From positions 206,122 through 270,121 of the forward strand of contig VIQV01000029.1 in NCBI GenBank assembly GCA_010206265.1: a stretch of 64,000 nucleotides of DNA, in the 5' to 3' direction. Shown here in pieces: positions 24,809-33,066 of the stretch. Under the pieces are notes generated by a model. That model was not told where the DNA came from. It searched no databases and saw nothing but the letters and a program-made list of their open reading frames with translations. Position numbers and translations under genes: made by a program. Position 1 is the stretch's first letter. Each line of letters starts with the position of its first letter. This DNA is from Lachnospiraceae bacterium MD329. GTDB taxonomy: Bacteria > Bacillota > Clostridia > UBA1381.

Positions 24809-26233
24809 TTATATAATGTTCAATGCATCACTAAGTACACATCTTCTCTGTCTTGTAAAGCTTCTTGGAGAAGTAATTCCCTCCCCTGTCGGACCTGCAA
24901 TTGTAAACGTTGTCCAGCCCTCTGCGTTAAATCCTATTCCTGCATAGCTCGGAGCATTCTTTACAAAAATAGTTGTACAGATTGCCTTTGCATACTGCGT
25001 CATATGGTCAACATTCTTTGAATGTAAATGTGCGCTGTGACGGTTTCCATGTTCCGCCTTGACAGCCATTTCGACAGCCTCGTCAAACGTATCAACACGC
25101 ACTATAGGAAGTATCGGCATCATAAGTTCTGTCTGAACAAATGCCTGTGAAAACTCAGTTTCACAAATGATACATCTTATATCGTCACCCACATTTATAC
25201 CAATCTGCGCCAAAATTTTCTTTGCGTCGCGTCCTACCCAGTCTTTGTTGATAACGCGCTTTGGCTTATCGCCTTCCTTTTTCGGCTTAGACCAAACGAG
25301 AACAACGTCCTCAAGCTGTTTAACCTGCTGTTCGCTTATCAAATACGCACCATTTTTGAGCATATTCTGAATAAGCTCGTCAGCAACGTTCTTCATTACA
25401 AAACATTCCTTTTCAGCAATACAAGGAAGATTATTATCAAATGTACATCCGTCAATAATATCCTTTGCAGCCTTTGGAATATCCGCAGTATCGTCCACGA
25501 CAACAGGGGGGTTACCTGCGCCCGCGCCGATTGCTTTCTTACCGCTTGACAGCAGCATTTTCACAACACCCGGACCGCCTGTTGCAACCAACATTCTGAC
25601 TGACGGGTCATTTACCATCTTATTTGAAGTTTCCATTGTAGGATTCTTAACCGTACATACAATATTTTCAGGACCGCCTGCCGCTAAAACAGCTCTGTTT
25701 ACAAGGTCAACGGCATACGCTGAAATTCTCTTTGCGTGCGGGTGAGGGTTAAAGATTACGCCGTTACCGCCTGCAAGCATACAAATACTGTTACAAATAA
25801 CCGTACAGCTTGGATTTGTTGAAGGAGTAATCGCGCCGATAATTCCAAACGGAGCCATTTCAACAAGCGTTAAGCCCCTATCGCCAGAAAGCGCGCGTGT
25901 TTCCAAATCAGAAGTGCCGAGAGTTTTATCAGCAACAAGATGGTGCTTTAAAATCTTGTGGTACACATTACCCATTTTAGTGTCCTCAACAGCAAGCTTT
26001 GCCATTGCCTCTGCCTCTTCGTGAGTAAGTCTTCTGATTTCTTTTATTATATTTTCTCTTTGTTCTTTATTATAATGTCTAAAGGTCGTATAAGCCTTGT
26101 TACAAGCAGCAATAGCCTCTTCCATTGTGTCAAATACACCGATTTGTGTTCTTGCCGGTGTGTCAAACGCGGATAAATCCATTCCCGCAAGCACATTTTT
26201 AACAATTTCGCTTACCTGCTTTTCATCTACCAT
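24809..26233 (-). CDS. CoA-acylating aldehyde dehydrogenase (PduP-like) with encapsulation peptide
   Basis: A 474-residue enzyme that would oxidise an aldehyde with NAD and CoA to acyl-CoA and NADH. Residues 1-18 (VDEKQVSEIVKNVLAGM) are a typical N-terminal encapsulation peptide. The core has MAPFGIIGAITPSTNPS, GAGAGNPPVVVDDTA and FDNNLPCIAEKE, in which Cys271 is the catalytic thiol, and APSYAGIGFNAEGWTTFTIA near the C-terminus. These are marks of the PduP/EutE group. The start is ATG 26233 with AAGGAGG 12 bases upstream. An in-frame TTG at 26245 directly touches that site. Confidence 0.93.
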   Translation of the reverse strand: MVDEKQVSEIVKNVLAGMDLSAFDTPARTQIGVFDTMEEAIAACNKAYTTFRHYNKEQRENIIKEIRRLTHEEAEAMAKLAVEDTKMGNVYHKILKHHLVADKTLGTSDLETRALSGDRGLTLVEMAPFGIIGAITPSTNPSCTVICNSICMLAGGNGVIFNPHPHAKRISAYAVDLVNRAVLAAGGPENIVCTVKNPTMETSNKMVNDPSVRMLVATGGPGVVKMLLSSGKKAIGAGAGNPPVVVDDTADIPKAAKDIIDGCTFDNNLPCIAEKECFVMKNVADELIQNMLKNGAYLISEQQVKQLEDVVLVWSKPKKEGDKPKRVINKDWVGRDAKKILAQIGINVGDDIRCIICETEFSQAFVQTELMMPILPIVRVDTFDEAVEMAVKAEHGNRHSAHLHSKNVDHMTQYAKAICTTIFVKNAPSYAGIGFNAEGWTTFTIAGPTGEGITSPRSFTRQRRCVLSDALNII

Positions 26234-26250
26234 TAACTTTCCCAACCTCC

Positions 26251-26781
26251 TTAAAAGCGAATTTTGAAGTATTCCGCGGCAACTGCGGCAAGCATAGCGT
26301 CCTGCTCCTTCGTACCGCCCGAAACTCCTACTCCGCCATATATTTTACCTTCTGCCGTCAGCGGATAACCGCCGCCCAACAGCATTATACCGTTACCGTT
26401 AGTCAGACCGTCCAGAGCGCCGCCTCGTGATTCGCTAAGCGCTTTATGCGTTGGCATTTTCAGTGCCACGGCGGTATATGCCTTATCCTGCGCCACCTGA
26501 ACACTCGCAATAAAGCTGTCGTCCATTGCGTGAAGAAGCACAAGATTAGCACCTGCGTCACGAATTGCCACAACTACCTGTACACCCATAATTCCTGCCG
26601 CGGTTTCGACAGCCGCCGCAATTTCTTTAGCTATACCAAGCGTCATATCCTCTCTGACAGTAACCGGTACTTTTTCAGTAACAGCAGTAACCGGCTCAGG
26701 CTTTACCTGCTTTTCAGGCAATGATTGTACTGCGCCAAGGCTTTTTTTAACCTCGCCCACAAGCTCTTCAATCGTTTTCAC
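26251..26781 (-). CDS. HbpS/GlcG/PduO-C-like protein with encapsulation peptide
   Basis: A 176-residue protein starting at GTG 26781. Residues 1-17 (KTIEELVGEVKKSLGAV) resemble an encapsulation peptide, followed by a Pro/Glu/Val linker. The main domain (about 45-176) follows the HbpS/GlcG pattern: VVVAIRDAGANLVLLHAMDD, AQDKAYTAVALKMPTHKAL, GGYPLTAEGKIYGGVGVSGG and DAMLAAVAAEYF. This domain forms the C-terminal half of PduO and binds haem or corrinoid-like ligands in some members. The adenosyltransferase half of PduO is missing. Its role in the compartment is not established. It sits between the aldehyde dehydrogenase and aldolase genes. Confidence 0.82.
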   Translation of the reverse strand: MKTIEELVGEVKKSLGAVQSLPEKQVKPEPVTAVTEKVPVTVREDMTLGIAKEIAAAVETAAGIMGVQVVVAIRDAGANLVLLHAMDDSFIASVQVAQDKAYTAVALKMPTHKALSESRGGALDGLTNGNGIMLLGGGYPLTAEGKIYGGVGVSGGTKEQDAMLAAVAAEYFKIRF

Positions 26782-26805
26782 TGCGCCGTTCCCCCTGTTT
26801 TAAAA

Positions 26806-27690
26806 TTATTTGTTCATCTGTTCAAGAACTTTCTTTGTAACTTCAGCTACAATGCCTTCAATGTCCTTGTTTCCGCTGTTTGAAGGTGTCGGACAAACTT
26901 GCGACGGTAACGGCTGGAAACCGTGATATGCCGCTGACGATTCAACACCGTACTTTTCATTTGCGTCTGTCGGTGACATTGAGCAGGTATCATCACCCGC
27001 ATAACAACCCGGACAAAGTTTTTCCATTGGGTGCTTACCGGGAACACCGAACTGCTTTCTTAAATCAACAAGTTTTTTAACTTCGCCGCACGGAATTTCT
27101 TTTTCACCGCCAAGAAGTCTTGCATACATCAAAAGCTTAGCATAAAATTCTGTAGATTCCATTCTGAAAAACGCTGTATTCAAATCGCAGCCAAATGAAA
27201 GTGCACCGTGATTTGCAAGTAAAATAGCGTCATAATCCTGAAGATACGGTTCAAGTGACTCAGGAATCTCCATTGTCGAAGGTGTTCCGTACTGCGCGAT
27301 AGGAACTGCGCCAAGGAATATAATAGCCTCAGGCATTATAAGCTTATCAAGCGGAATACCTGCAATTGCAAATGAAGTAGCAATCGGAGGATGTGCGTGA
27401 ACAACCGCTTTAACGTCAGGTCTTTGCTGATACACCTTTAAATGCATTTTAAATTCAGAAGATGGTTTCCACTGACCGTTTGCCTCTTTTAAATTTCCCT
27501 GTCCGTCTACTTTACAAATCATATCAGGGGTCATAAAGCCCTTTGAAACACCTGTCGGCGTCACAAAATATGTGTCCTTGTCTATCTGTACGGAGAAGTT
27601 ACCGTCGTTTGCCGCAACAAAACCGTCATTATAGATTTTTTTACCGACTTCGCAAAGCTCTTTTTTGATTTCGTAATCAGATTTGAACAT
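26806..27690 (-). CDS. Class II aldolase (L-fuculose-phosphate aldolase-like) with C-terminal encapsulation peptide
   Basis: A 294-residue zinc aldolase. Zinc ligands are His98 and His100 in VVHAHPP and His161 in LANHGAL. SSEF at 77-80 carries the expected catalytic Glu. The family cleaves L-fuculose-1-phosphate or L-rhamnulose-1-phosphate to DHAP and L-lactaldehyde. After about residue 215 comes an extra segment with several cysteines (GKHPMEKLCPGCYAGDDTC), then a linker, then a terminal helix ending in IVAEVTKKVLEQMNK (about 276-294), which has the pattern of an encapsulation peptide. It is the first gene after the operon promoter. Confidence 0.88.
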   Translation of the reverse strand: MFKSDYEIKKELCEVGKKIYNDGFVAANDGNFSVQIDKDTYFVTPTGVSKGFMTPDMICKVDGQGNLKEANGQWKPSSEFKMHLKVYQQRPDVKAVVHAHPPIATSFAIAGIPLDKLIMPEAIIFLGAVPIAQYGTPSTMEIPESLEPYLQDYDAILLANHGALSFGCDLNTAFFRMESTEFYAKLLMYARLLGGEKEIPCGEVKKLVDLRKQFGVPGKHPMEKLCPGCYAGDDTCSMSPTDANEKYGVESSAAYHGFQPLPSQVCPTPSNSGNKDIEGIVAEVTKKVLEQMNK

Positions 27691-28075
27691 TTGTTTTCCC
27701 TCTTTTCTTTGTTTTGTTTGGTTTTATTTTGTTTTATCTTTATTATACACTAAAAATACCATATTGTAAAGACCTTTTTTCGCATTGTTATGCGGAATTT
27801 CGGCATATTTGAAATGCAAAGGATTTCTTTACTTGTACACTATTATTTTATCACAAAATAGGTGTGATTTGCAAGTGTTTTAATTAACATTCTGCACAAA
27901 AAAATCTGCTATTTTTCATCAGAATTTAATTATTTACAAAATGTAATATAATTTTTTGTTAATTGTAACCAAATTGTAATATGATTTTCTGCACATCTCT
28001 AATATCTGTTCTGTTTGTGTGCTTGCGATTAGATATAATTTATGGTACACTAATCATATAAAGGAAGTGAAATGT
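27691..28075. other. Divergent control region of the BMC operon and the rRNA methyltransferase gene
   Basis: This 385-base AT-rich region contains the leftward BMC promoter (27742-27770) and several inverted repeats: CGCAT-tgtt-ATGCG (27781-27794), GCAT-atttgaa-ATGC (27803-27817) and TCACA-aaatagg-TGTGA (27851-27867). The first lies just upstream of the -35 box and could bind a regulator. On the other strand TATAAT (28034-28039) may serve the gene at 28076, but I see no convincing -35 box for it. No coding sequence is supported here. Confidence 0.55.
27742..27770 (-). promoter_or_regulatory. Promoter of the BMC operon
   Basis: On the reverse strand TTTACA (27765-27770) and TATAAT (27742-27747) are exactly 17 bases apart. 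The transcript would start near 27735, about 45 bases before the aldolase ATG. All twelve genes follow on the same strand with no clear terminator before 18875. Confidence 0.72.
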
Positions 28076-29428
28076 ATGTCAGATATAACAAAAGGAATGG
28101 AGTATATCATAAAAATTGAATCGGTATCATCTGACGGCAGCGGAGTCGCGCATATAGACGGATTTACCGTCTTTGTGCCCCAGACTGTTACCGGAGATAC
28201 TGTTAATATAAAAATAGAAAATGTACAAAAACGGTTTGCACGCGCAAAACTCGTTGAAATAATTGAACCGTCCACTGACAGACAAGAAGCTGACTGTCCG
28301 TATTATGAACAATGCGGAGGATGTCAGCTGCGCCATATCAAATATGAAAAACAACTTGAAATTAAACATCTGACAGTTGAAAATGCAATGAAGCGAATAG
28401 GCGGTTTCAGTAATTTTTGTATTGATGACGTTTACGGCGCGGATAATACCGAACGTTACCGAAATAAAATGATTTTTCCTGTCGGACAAAAAAACAATAA
28501 AATCGTATGCGGGTTTTACGCTCAGAAAAGCCACGATATTATACCCCTCGGTGACTGCGCTCTCGGCGATGGTATAAATTCAGCTATAATCAACACAGTT
28601 CTTGACTATATGAATGACAATAATATTGCACCATACAACGAACATACACACAAAGGCACTATTCGGCGCATATTTACTCGTAAATCGTTTTCTGCCAATG
28701 AATTTATGGTAGTAATTTCGGCCACTGTCAAAACCCTGCCAAGATATGAAAATCTGATTCAACGTCTGCAAAGCATATCCGACAGAATTGTAAGTATCGT
28801 TTTAAATATAAATACAGGCAATATGCCTCTCGGAAATAAAAATATTACTCTTTGGGGTAAAAATACACTTTCTGATACATTATGCGGTGTTACATTTTCT
28901 ATTTCACCTAACAGTTTTTTTCAGGTAAATCCCGAACAAACAGAAAAACTATACAAAAAAACGCTTGAATTTGCTCAAATTGATAAAAACACTTCCGTTA
29001 TGGACATCTACTGCGGCATAGGAACCATTTCACTATGCGCGGCACAAACAGCAAAAAACGTTATCGGCATAGAGATTGTAAAACAGGCTATAACAGACGC
29101 AAAAGAAAACGCAGCAATAAACGGCATTACTAATACTGAATTTTACGCAGACAGCGCGGAAAATATCGTACCAAAACTAATTGCCAACGGCAAAACCGCT
29201 GATGTCGTTATTCTTGACCCTCCGAGAAAGGGCAGTGATGAAAAAACGCTTTCAGCAATTATAAAATCAAACGCGAAACATATAGTGTATGTATCGTGCA
29301 ATCCGGCGACATTAGCGCGCGACGCACGACTTTTAGCAGAAAGCGGATATACCGTTACCCGTTCCGCGATATTCGATTTGTTCCCGCATACCGTACACAT
29401 TGAAACTGTGGTATTATTTGAAAAGTAA
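28076..29428 (+). CDS. RlmD/RumA-type 23S rRNA (uracil-5-)-methyltransferase
   Basis: A 450-residue SAM-dependent methyltransferase. An N-terminal TRAM domain (EYIIKIESVSSDGSGVAHID, about 8-60) is followed by the Fe-S motif CPYYEQCGGCQLRH (about 75-90). The catalytic domain has MDIYCGIGTISLCAA, VVILDPPRKGSDEKTL and the nucleophile motif VSCNPATLARD. This order is that of RumA/RlmD and RlmCD, which methylate U1939 or U747 of 23S rRNA. Which position is modified cannot be told from sequence. ATG 28076 follows AAGGAAGTG. An in-frame ATG at 28019 would overlap promoter sequence. Confidence 0.93.
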   Translation: MSDITKGMEYIIKIESVSSDGSGVAHIDGFTVFVPQTVTGDTVNIKIENVQKRFARAKLVEIIEPSTDRQEADCPYYEQCGGCQLRHIKYEKQLEIKHLTVENAMKRIGGFSNFCIDDVYGADNTERYRNKMIFPVGQKNNKIVCGFYAQKSHDIIPLGDCALGDGINSAIINTVLDYMNDNNIAPYNEHTHKGTIRRIFTRKSFSANEFMVVISATVKTLPRYENLIQRLQSISDRIVSIVLNINTGNMPLGNKNITLWGKNTLSDTLCGVTFSISPNSFFQVNPEQTEKLYKKTLEFAQIDKNTSVMDIYCGIGTISLCAAQTAKNVIGIEIVKQAITDAKENAAINGITNTEFYADSAENIVPKLIANGKTADVVILDPPRKGSDEKTLSAIIKSNAKHIVYVSCNPATLARDARLLAESGYTVTRSAIFDLFPHTVHIETVVLFEK

Positions 29429-29459
29429 GATATTCAACAAAACTTAAAAATATATGAAA

Positions 29460-29487
29460 AAAGAACCGGTCATTTGACCGGTTCTTT
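29460..29487. terminator. Bidirectional terminator
   Basis: AAAGAACCGGTCA (29460-29472) and TGACCGGTTCTTT (29475-29487) form a perfect 13-base-pair stem between convergent genes ending at 29428 and 29523. Confidence 0.88.
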
Positions 29488-29522
29488 GATTTCATACTTA
29501 GTATAGAATACTCGATTATAAA

Positions 29523-32465
29523 TTAGTCATTGATGATTAGGTAAATTTCCTTAACTTCATCATTATTTCTACCGTGTACTCTTGCTACTGCGTATACCTG
29601 ATCTTCTGCAGCAACCTTATTTACAAAGTATGTGTCACTATCTGTATCGCCGCCTGCATATGCTTCGTCTTCAACAGCTGTTGCCATCATACCCTCGTCA
29701 AGAAGGATTCTGCCGTGATCCTTTTCTCTTGCAGCATAGTTATATACATAAATCTTAGCGTCTGTTAAATCTAAGTCAATAGCCTCAGAGAACTTAATGC
29801 TACCGTCTTCAGCAATATCTGTTGCCAAGTAGTATGCGCTATCCTTCTTCTGCTGAACAACAGCACCGAATAGAATATTTACATCCTCTTCTTCTGAATC
29901 ACCAAGAAGGTCAGCCCATTTCTTATCAGCTAGAGCATTTGTCTTATACAAATTGCTAAAGCTTGTTGAACCTAACAAGTCTGTCTTAGCGAATACGTTT
30001 AGAACTTCGTCAACTTCGCCTTCACCGTTTAATGAGTAGATTAGAAGGTCGCCTTCTGCAAAATCAGAAACGCTTACTGATTTATTTGTATCAGCATATG
30101 TTGCATTCTCATCAAGCTTTAATGTAAGCTGTTCTGCACCTTCCTCTGTCTGGTCAACAACTACCATTGAATCAAACTCATTACCTTCTTCGTCCTGCTC
30201 ATCCTCATATGACTCAAGGAATACAGCAAGTCTTGATGTTGAATCAATACCGCCTGCACCGTCAGTAATAACTACGAACTGATAAGCGCTTGTTGACTTT
30301 GACTTAGAATAACCATAAGCTGTGTACTCTACGCCATTCTTAAGAGCTGTTATAACTTTAATGTCATTCTTCTCTTTATCTACATTTGTAAGGTCAAAGA
30401 TTGTTGTATTTTCTGCGATTCTGATTGAACCAAGCTTAGCTCCTGATTCTTTATACTCAGTATCTACAACTTCACCAGTTGTTTCTTTGCTCACATTTGT
30501 AGTCAATTTACCATTCTCATCATAAGCATAGTATAGTGACTTCACTGATGTAAGCTTACCTGTTGATGAATTAGCCTTGTATTCTACAACAGAATATGCG
30601 TACTGATCAGAACGATTCTGTGCAGTTTTAGCCTGATTGTAAATAGCTTCAGCGTTATCAAATACATCTTGCTTATCTACAACAAATGAAGTAGCCTTAC
30701 CGTCCTTTGTGAACAGTTCAACTTTGTTATCACCACTCTGCTCTGTATAAGCATTCTTGATGATACCTATATTCTTTGAATTCTGACCTTCCTCGCTGTA
30801 AGCAACTCTACCGTTGATGTCAAGATATAGAGTATACTCTGCTGCTGATTCAAAGCCCTGATTCTTTATTGAAAGTGTATAATCGCCTGTTGAGAATCTC
30901 TCTGTCTTACCGTCTGAAGATGAACCTCTGAACTTAGCGTTCTCTACGATATCTCTTGATACCTTTACATCATAGAATCTTGATTCTCTAAAGTTATCCA
31001 TATCGTATGAAATGCTCAATACGTCATACTCTTCAAGGTCTGTAGCTTCAATAGCTTCACCATTCAATGTGAATGAGTAACGATAGTTTTCATCATCTTT
31101 TTCAAGAGTCATCTTCTTCTGAAGACCTGATGAAATTTCCTTGAAGTTAATAACTGTTGATGTTGATTTATCATTTACTGACTCAACAACTGCTGTACCG
31201 TAAGCTGTAATCATAATTACATCGTAATCTGATGATGTGCTTGTTGTACCTGTGCCTGTTGTCTTCTGAAGTGTAATCATTGTTGTATCATCATCAATGA
31301 TGTACTTCTTAAGGTCAGCGTCTGAGAAAGAATCGTTCTGCTTAACGCCGTTCAGATAGAACTCAACGTCCTTTGCAAGACTATACTTTACAGAACCGCT
31401 TGTCTTGCCTGTCGGATAGAAGTAAAGAACTCCGTCTTTTACGCTTGACTTTGTTGAGTCGATATCAGCTGCAAGAAGATCAACTGACTTGTTTGATGCT
31501 GCTGCAACAAGTGAAAGAATTGTGAACTCGTCGTCATCATTCTTCTGGATAAGAGCCTGAGCGTATGTTCTAACCATTGACTCAGCCTTTGTGTTGCCGA
31601 AATACATTTCGTCAGCATCTCTTGATGGCTTACCATTCTTTGTATAAACTTCTTCATCGTCAAATCTGTCAGCCTTTTCAACCTGGAATACAACCTTATC
31701 TGTATCAAGGCTCTGATTTGTCTTTGCTGTTTCTGTTACACGACCGTATACTTTGTATGCGTTAAGACGTGTGAACAAAGTTTCATAACCTTTGCCTGTA
31801 CCGTTCTTTTCAACATACTTCGGATATGTACCAAATACGTTTGTTTCATAAGTATCAATAACCATTAGAGGAACATCCATTGCGTTATCGATCATCTGAG
31901 CAACCTGTGCTCTTGTAAGCTGGTCTTCAGCAAGAGCTGTAACGCCCTTTGTGATACCCTTCTGGCTTGCATATGTTGTATAACCTGAAGGCCATCCGCC
32001 ATTCTGCTGTGCCAATGCATCATAACCAAGAGCTGCAACAAGCATCTTCTGTGCCTGTACGAAAGTAACATTATCATCAGGAGCGAACTGTGTATCGCTG
32101 TGACCTGAAATGAAACCTGATGCAACACCTGTTGAGATGTAGCCGTTAGCCCAGTGTCCGCCTTCACCTGCTGAAACGTCAGCAAACTTTGTTGCTACGT
32201 TCTGAGCAGACTCAGCAACCTTTTTCTTACCAAGAGCGTCAACAATCATCTTTGTGATCTGAGCTCTTGTTACAAGTTCGTCCGGCTTAAATGTGCCGTC
32301 CTCAAAACCGCTGATAACGTCCAAAGCTGAAAGCTCCTGAACTGCCTGATAGTAGCTTGCTGTAGCTTCTACATCAGGGAAATCAACGGCAAGTGCAGCA
32401 AACGATGATGCTGAAATTGTAAGTGCAGCTGCTGCTGAAATTACCTTTTTGAGATTCTTATTCAT
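29523..32465 (-). CDS. Large SLH-domain surface protein, likely S-layer protein
   Basis: A 980-residue exported protein. A signal peptide occupies about residues 1-27 (MNKNLKKVISAAAALTISAS). Three SLH domains follow: VDFPDVEATASYYQAVQELS with GFEDGTFKPDELVTRAQITK, then NGYISTGVASGFISGHSDTQ, then ALAEDQLTRAQVAQMIDNAM. The remaining 760 residues are polar, rich in Asp, Thr, Ser and Tyr, with no enzyme motif. SLH domains attach proteins to secondary wall polymer. N-terminal SLH plus a long acidic body, a strong promoter, a structured leader and a single-gene unit fit a major S-layer protein. GGGAGG lies 11 bases before the ATG. Confidence 0.85.
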   Translation of the reverse strand: MNKNLKKVISAAAALTISASSFAALAVDFPDVEATASYYQAVQELSALDVISGFEDGTFKPDELVTRAQITKMIVDALGKKKVAESAQNVATKFADVSAGEGGHWANGYISTGVASGFISGHSDTQFAPDDNVTFVQAQKMLVAALGYDALAQQNGGWPSGYTTYASQKGITKGVTALAEDQLTRAQVAQMIDNAMDVPLMVIDTYETNVFGTYPKYVEKNGTGKGYETLFTRLNAYKVYGRVTETAKTNQSLDTDKVVFQVEKADRFDDEEVYTKNGKPSRDADEMYFGNTKAESMVRTYAQALIQKNDDDEFTILSLVAAASNKSVDLLAADIDSTKSSVKDGVLYFYPTGKTSGSVKYSLAKDVEFYLNGVKQNDSFSDADLKKYIIDDDTTMITLQKTTGTGTTSTSSDYDVIMITAYGTAVVESVNDKSTSTVINFKEISSGLQKKMTLEKDDENYRYSFTLNGEAIEATDLEEYDVLSISYDMDNFRESRFYDVKVSRDIVENAKFRGSSSDGKTERFSTGDYTLSIKNQGFESAAEYTLYLDINGRVAYSEEGQNSKNIGIIKNAYTEQSGDNKVELFTKDGKATSFVVDKQDVFDNAEAIYNQAKTAQNRSDQYAYSVVEYKANSSTGKLTSVKSLYYAYDENGKLTTNVSKETTGEVVDTEYKESGAKLGSIRIAENTTIFDLTNVDKEKNDIKVITALKNGVEYTAYGYSKSKSTSAYQFVVITDGAGGIDSTSRLAVFLESYEDEQDEEGNEFDSMVVVDQTEEGAEQLTLKLDENATYADTNKSVSVSDFAEGDLLIYSLNGEGEVDEVLNVFAKTDLLGSTSFSNLYKTNALADKKWADLLGDSEEEDVNILFGAVVQQKKDSAYYLATDIAEDGSIKFSEAIDLDLTDAKIYVYNYAAREKDHGRILLDEGMMATAVEDEAYAGGDTDSDTYFVNKVAAEDQVYAVARVHGRNNDEVKEIYLIIND

Positions 32466-32496
32466 CTTCTCAAATCCTCCCTTTTATTCTTTATCC

Positions 32497-32530
32497 GAAG
32501 GGCTCTGCCTCTGCCTTATCCGTGCCCTTC
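32497..32530 (-). promoter_or_regulatory. Leader hairpin of the SLH protein mRNA
   Basis: On the reverse strand GAAGGGC and GCCCTTC (32524-32530 and 32497-32503) can pair around a purine-rich loop, just upstream of the ribosome binding site. Such leader stems often stabilise abundant mRNAs. Confidence 0.4.
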
Positions 32531-32559
32531 ATTACAGGACAAGGCTATTGTACGCATTG

Positions 32560-32589
32560 ATTATATCACGATATACGCAAAAAAGTCAA
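32560..32589 (-). promoter_or_regulatory. Promoter of the SLH protein gene
   Basis: On the reverse strand TTGACT (32584-32589) and TATAAT (32560-32565) are 18 bases apart. The leader is about 90 bases. Confidence 0.7.
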
Positions 32590-32597
32590 TGCAATTC

Positions 32598-32620
32598 TTA
32601 CAGTTGTAAAGAAACTGTAA
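32598..32620. promoter_or_regulatory. Palindrome upstream of the SLH protein promoter, possible operator
   Basis: TTACAGTT (32598-32605) and AACTGTAA (32613-32620) are perfect inverted repeats with a 7-base spacer, starting 9 bases upstream of the -35 box. The position suits an activator site. The binding protein is unknown. Confidence 0.45.
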
Positions 32621-33021
32621 TTCTGTTACATTGTGTCGCAATCTGTTTTGCGGCTGTGTAACACATATTACGGCAACAATTTCCAAGTAATGCTTCTACC
32701 CAATTAATCGAAAACTGCCACTGAATATTTTACTATCTCATAATGCCGTTGTCAACAACTTTTTTATACCTGCAATGGTATTTTTTAAAATTTTATGTAT
32801 TTTCACAAATTATATGACATTGCTTGTATTTTTTTGGTTAAATTGTTTCTTTTTATACGGACATTATGTCTTACAATTATTTAGACGCTTGTTTCCCGAA
32901 AAAAGTTCCGCCTTTTCTGAATATTTTTTATTTTTTCCGAATCCCCCTCTCCCCTCAGTCAAAACAATATCTCCTATAAGCATATAATACAACATTTTCA
33001 CCAAAGTATCAACCGACAAAA

Positions 33022-33045
33022 AAAGGCACTCATACGAGTGCCTTT
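33022..33045 (-). terminator. Terminator of gap
   Basis: AAAGGCACTC (33022-33031) and GAGTGCCTTT (33036-33045) form a perfect 10-base-pair stem followed on the reverse strand by a T-run. Confidence 0.88.
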
Positions 33046-33066
33046 AAAAAGTTTCTTCCTATATAA

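Larger units (their letters stand above)
32466..33066. other. Long control region upstream of the SLH protein gene
   Basis: About 600 bases without a supported gene. The left part holds the leader, promoter and a palindrome of the SLH protein gene. Bases about 32630-33010 are AT-rich with only short shadow frames and no recognised element. The right end holds the gap terminator (33022-33045). Confidence 0.6.

Noticed and set aside
18342..28018. Glycyl radical enzyme or PduCDE subunits within the compartment operon
   Set aside because: Every gene in the operon was accounted for and none has the glycyl radical C-terminal motif or diol dehydratase features.
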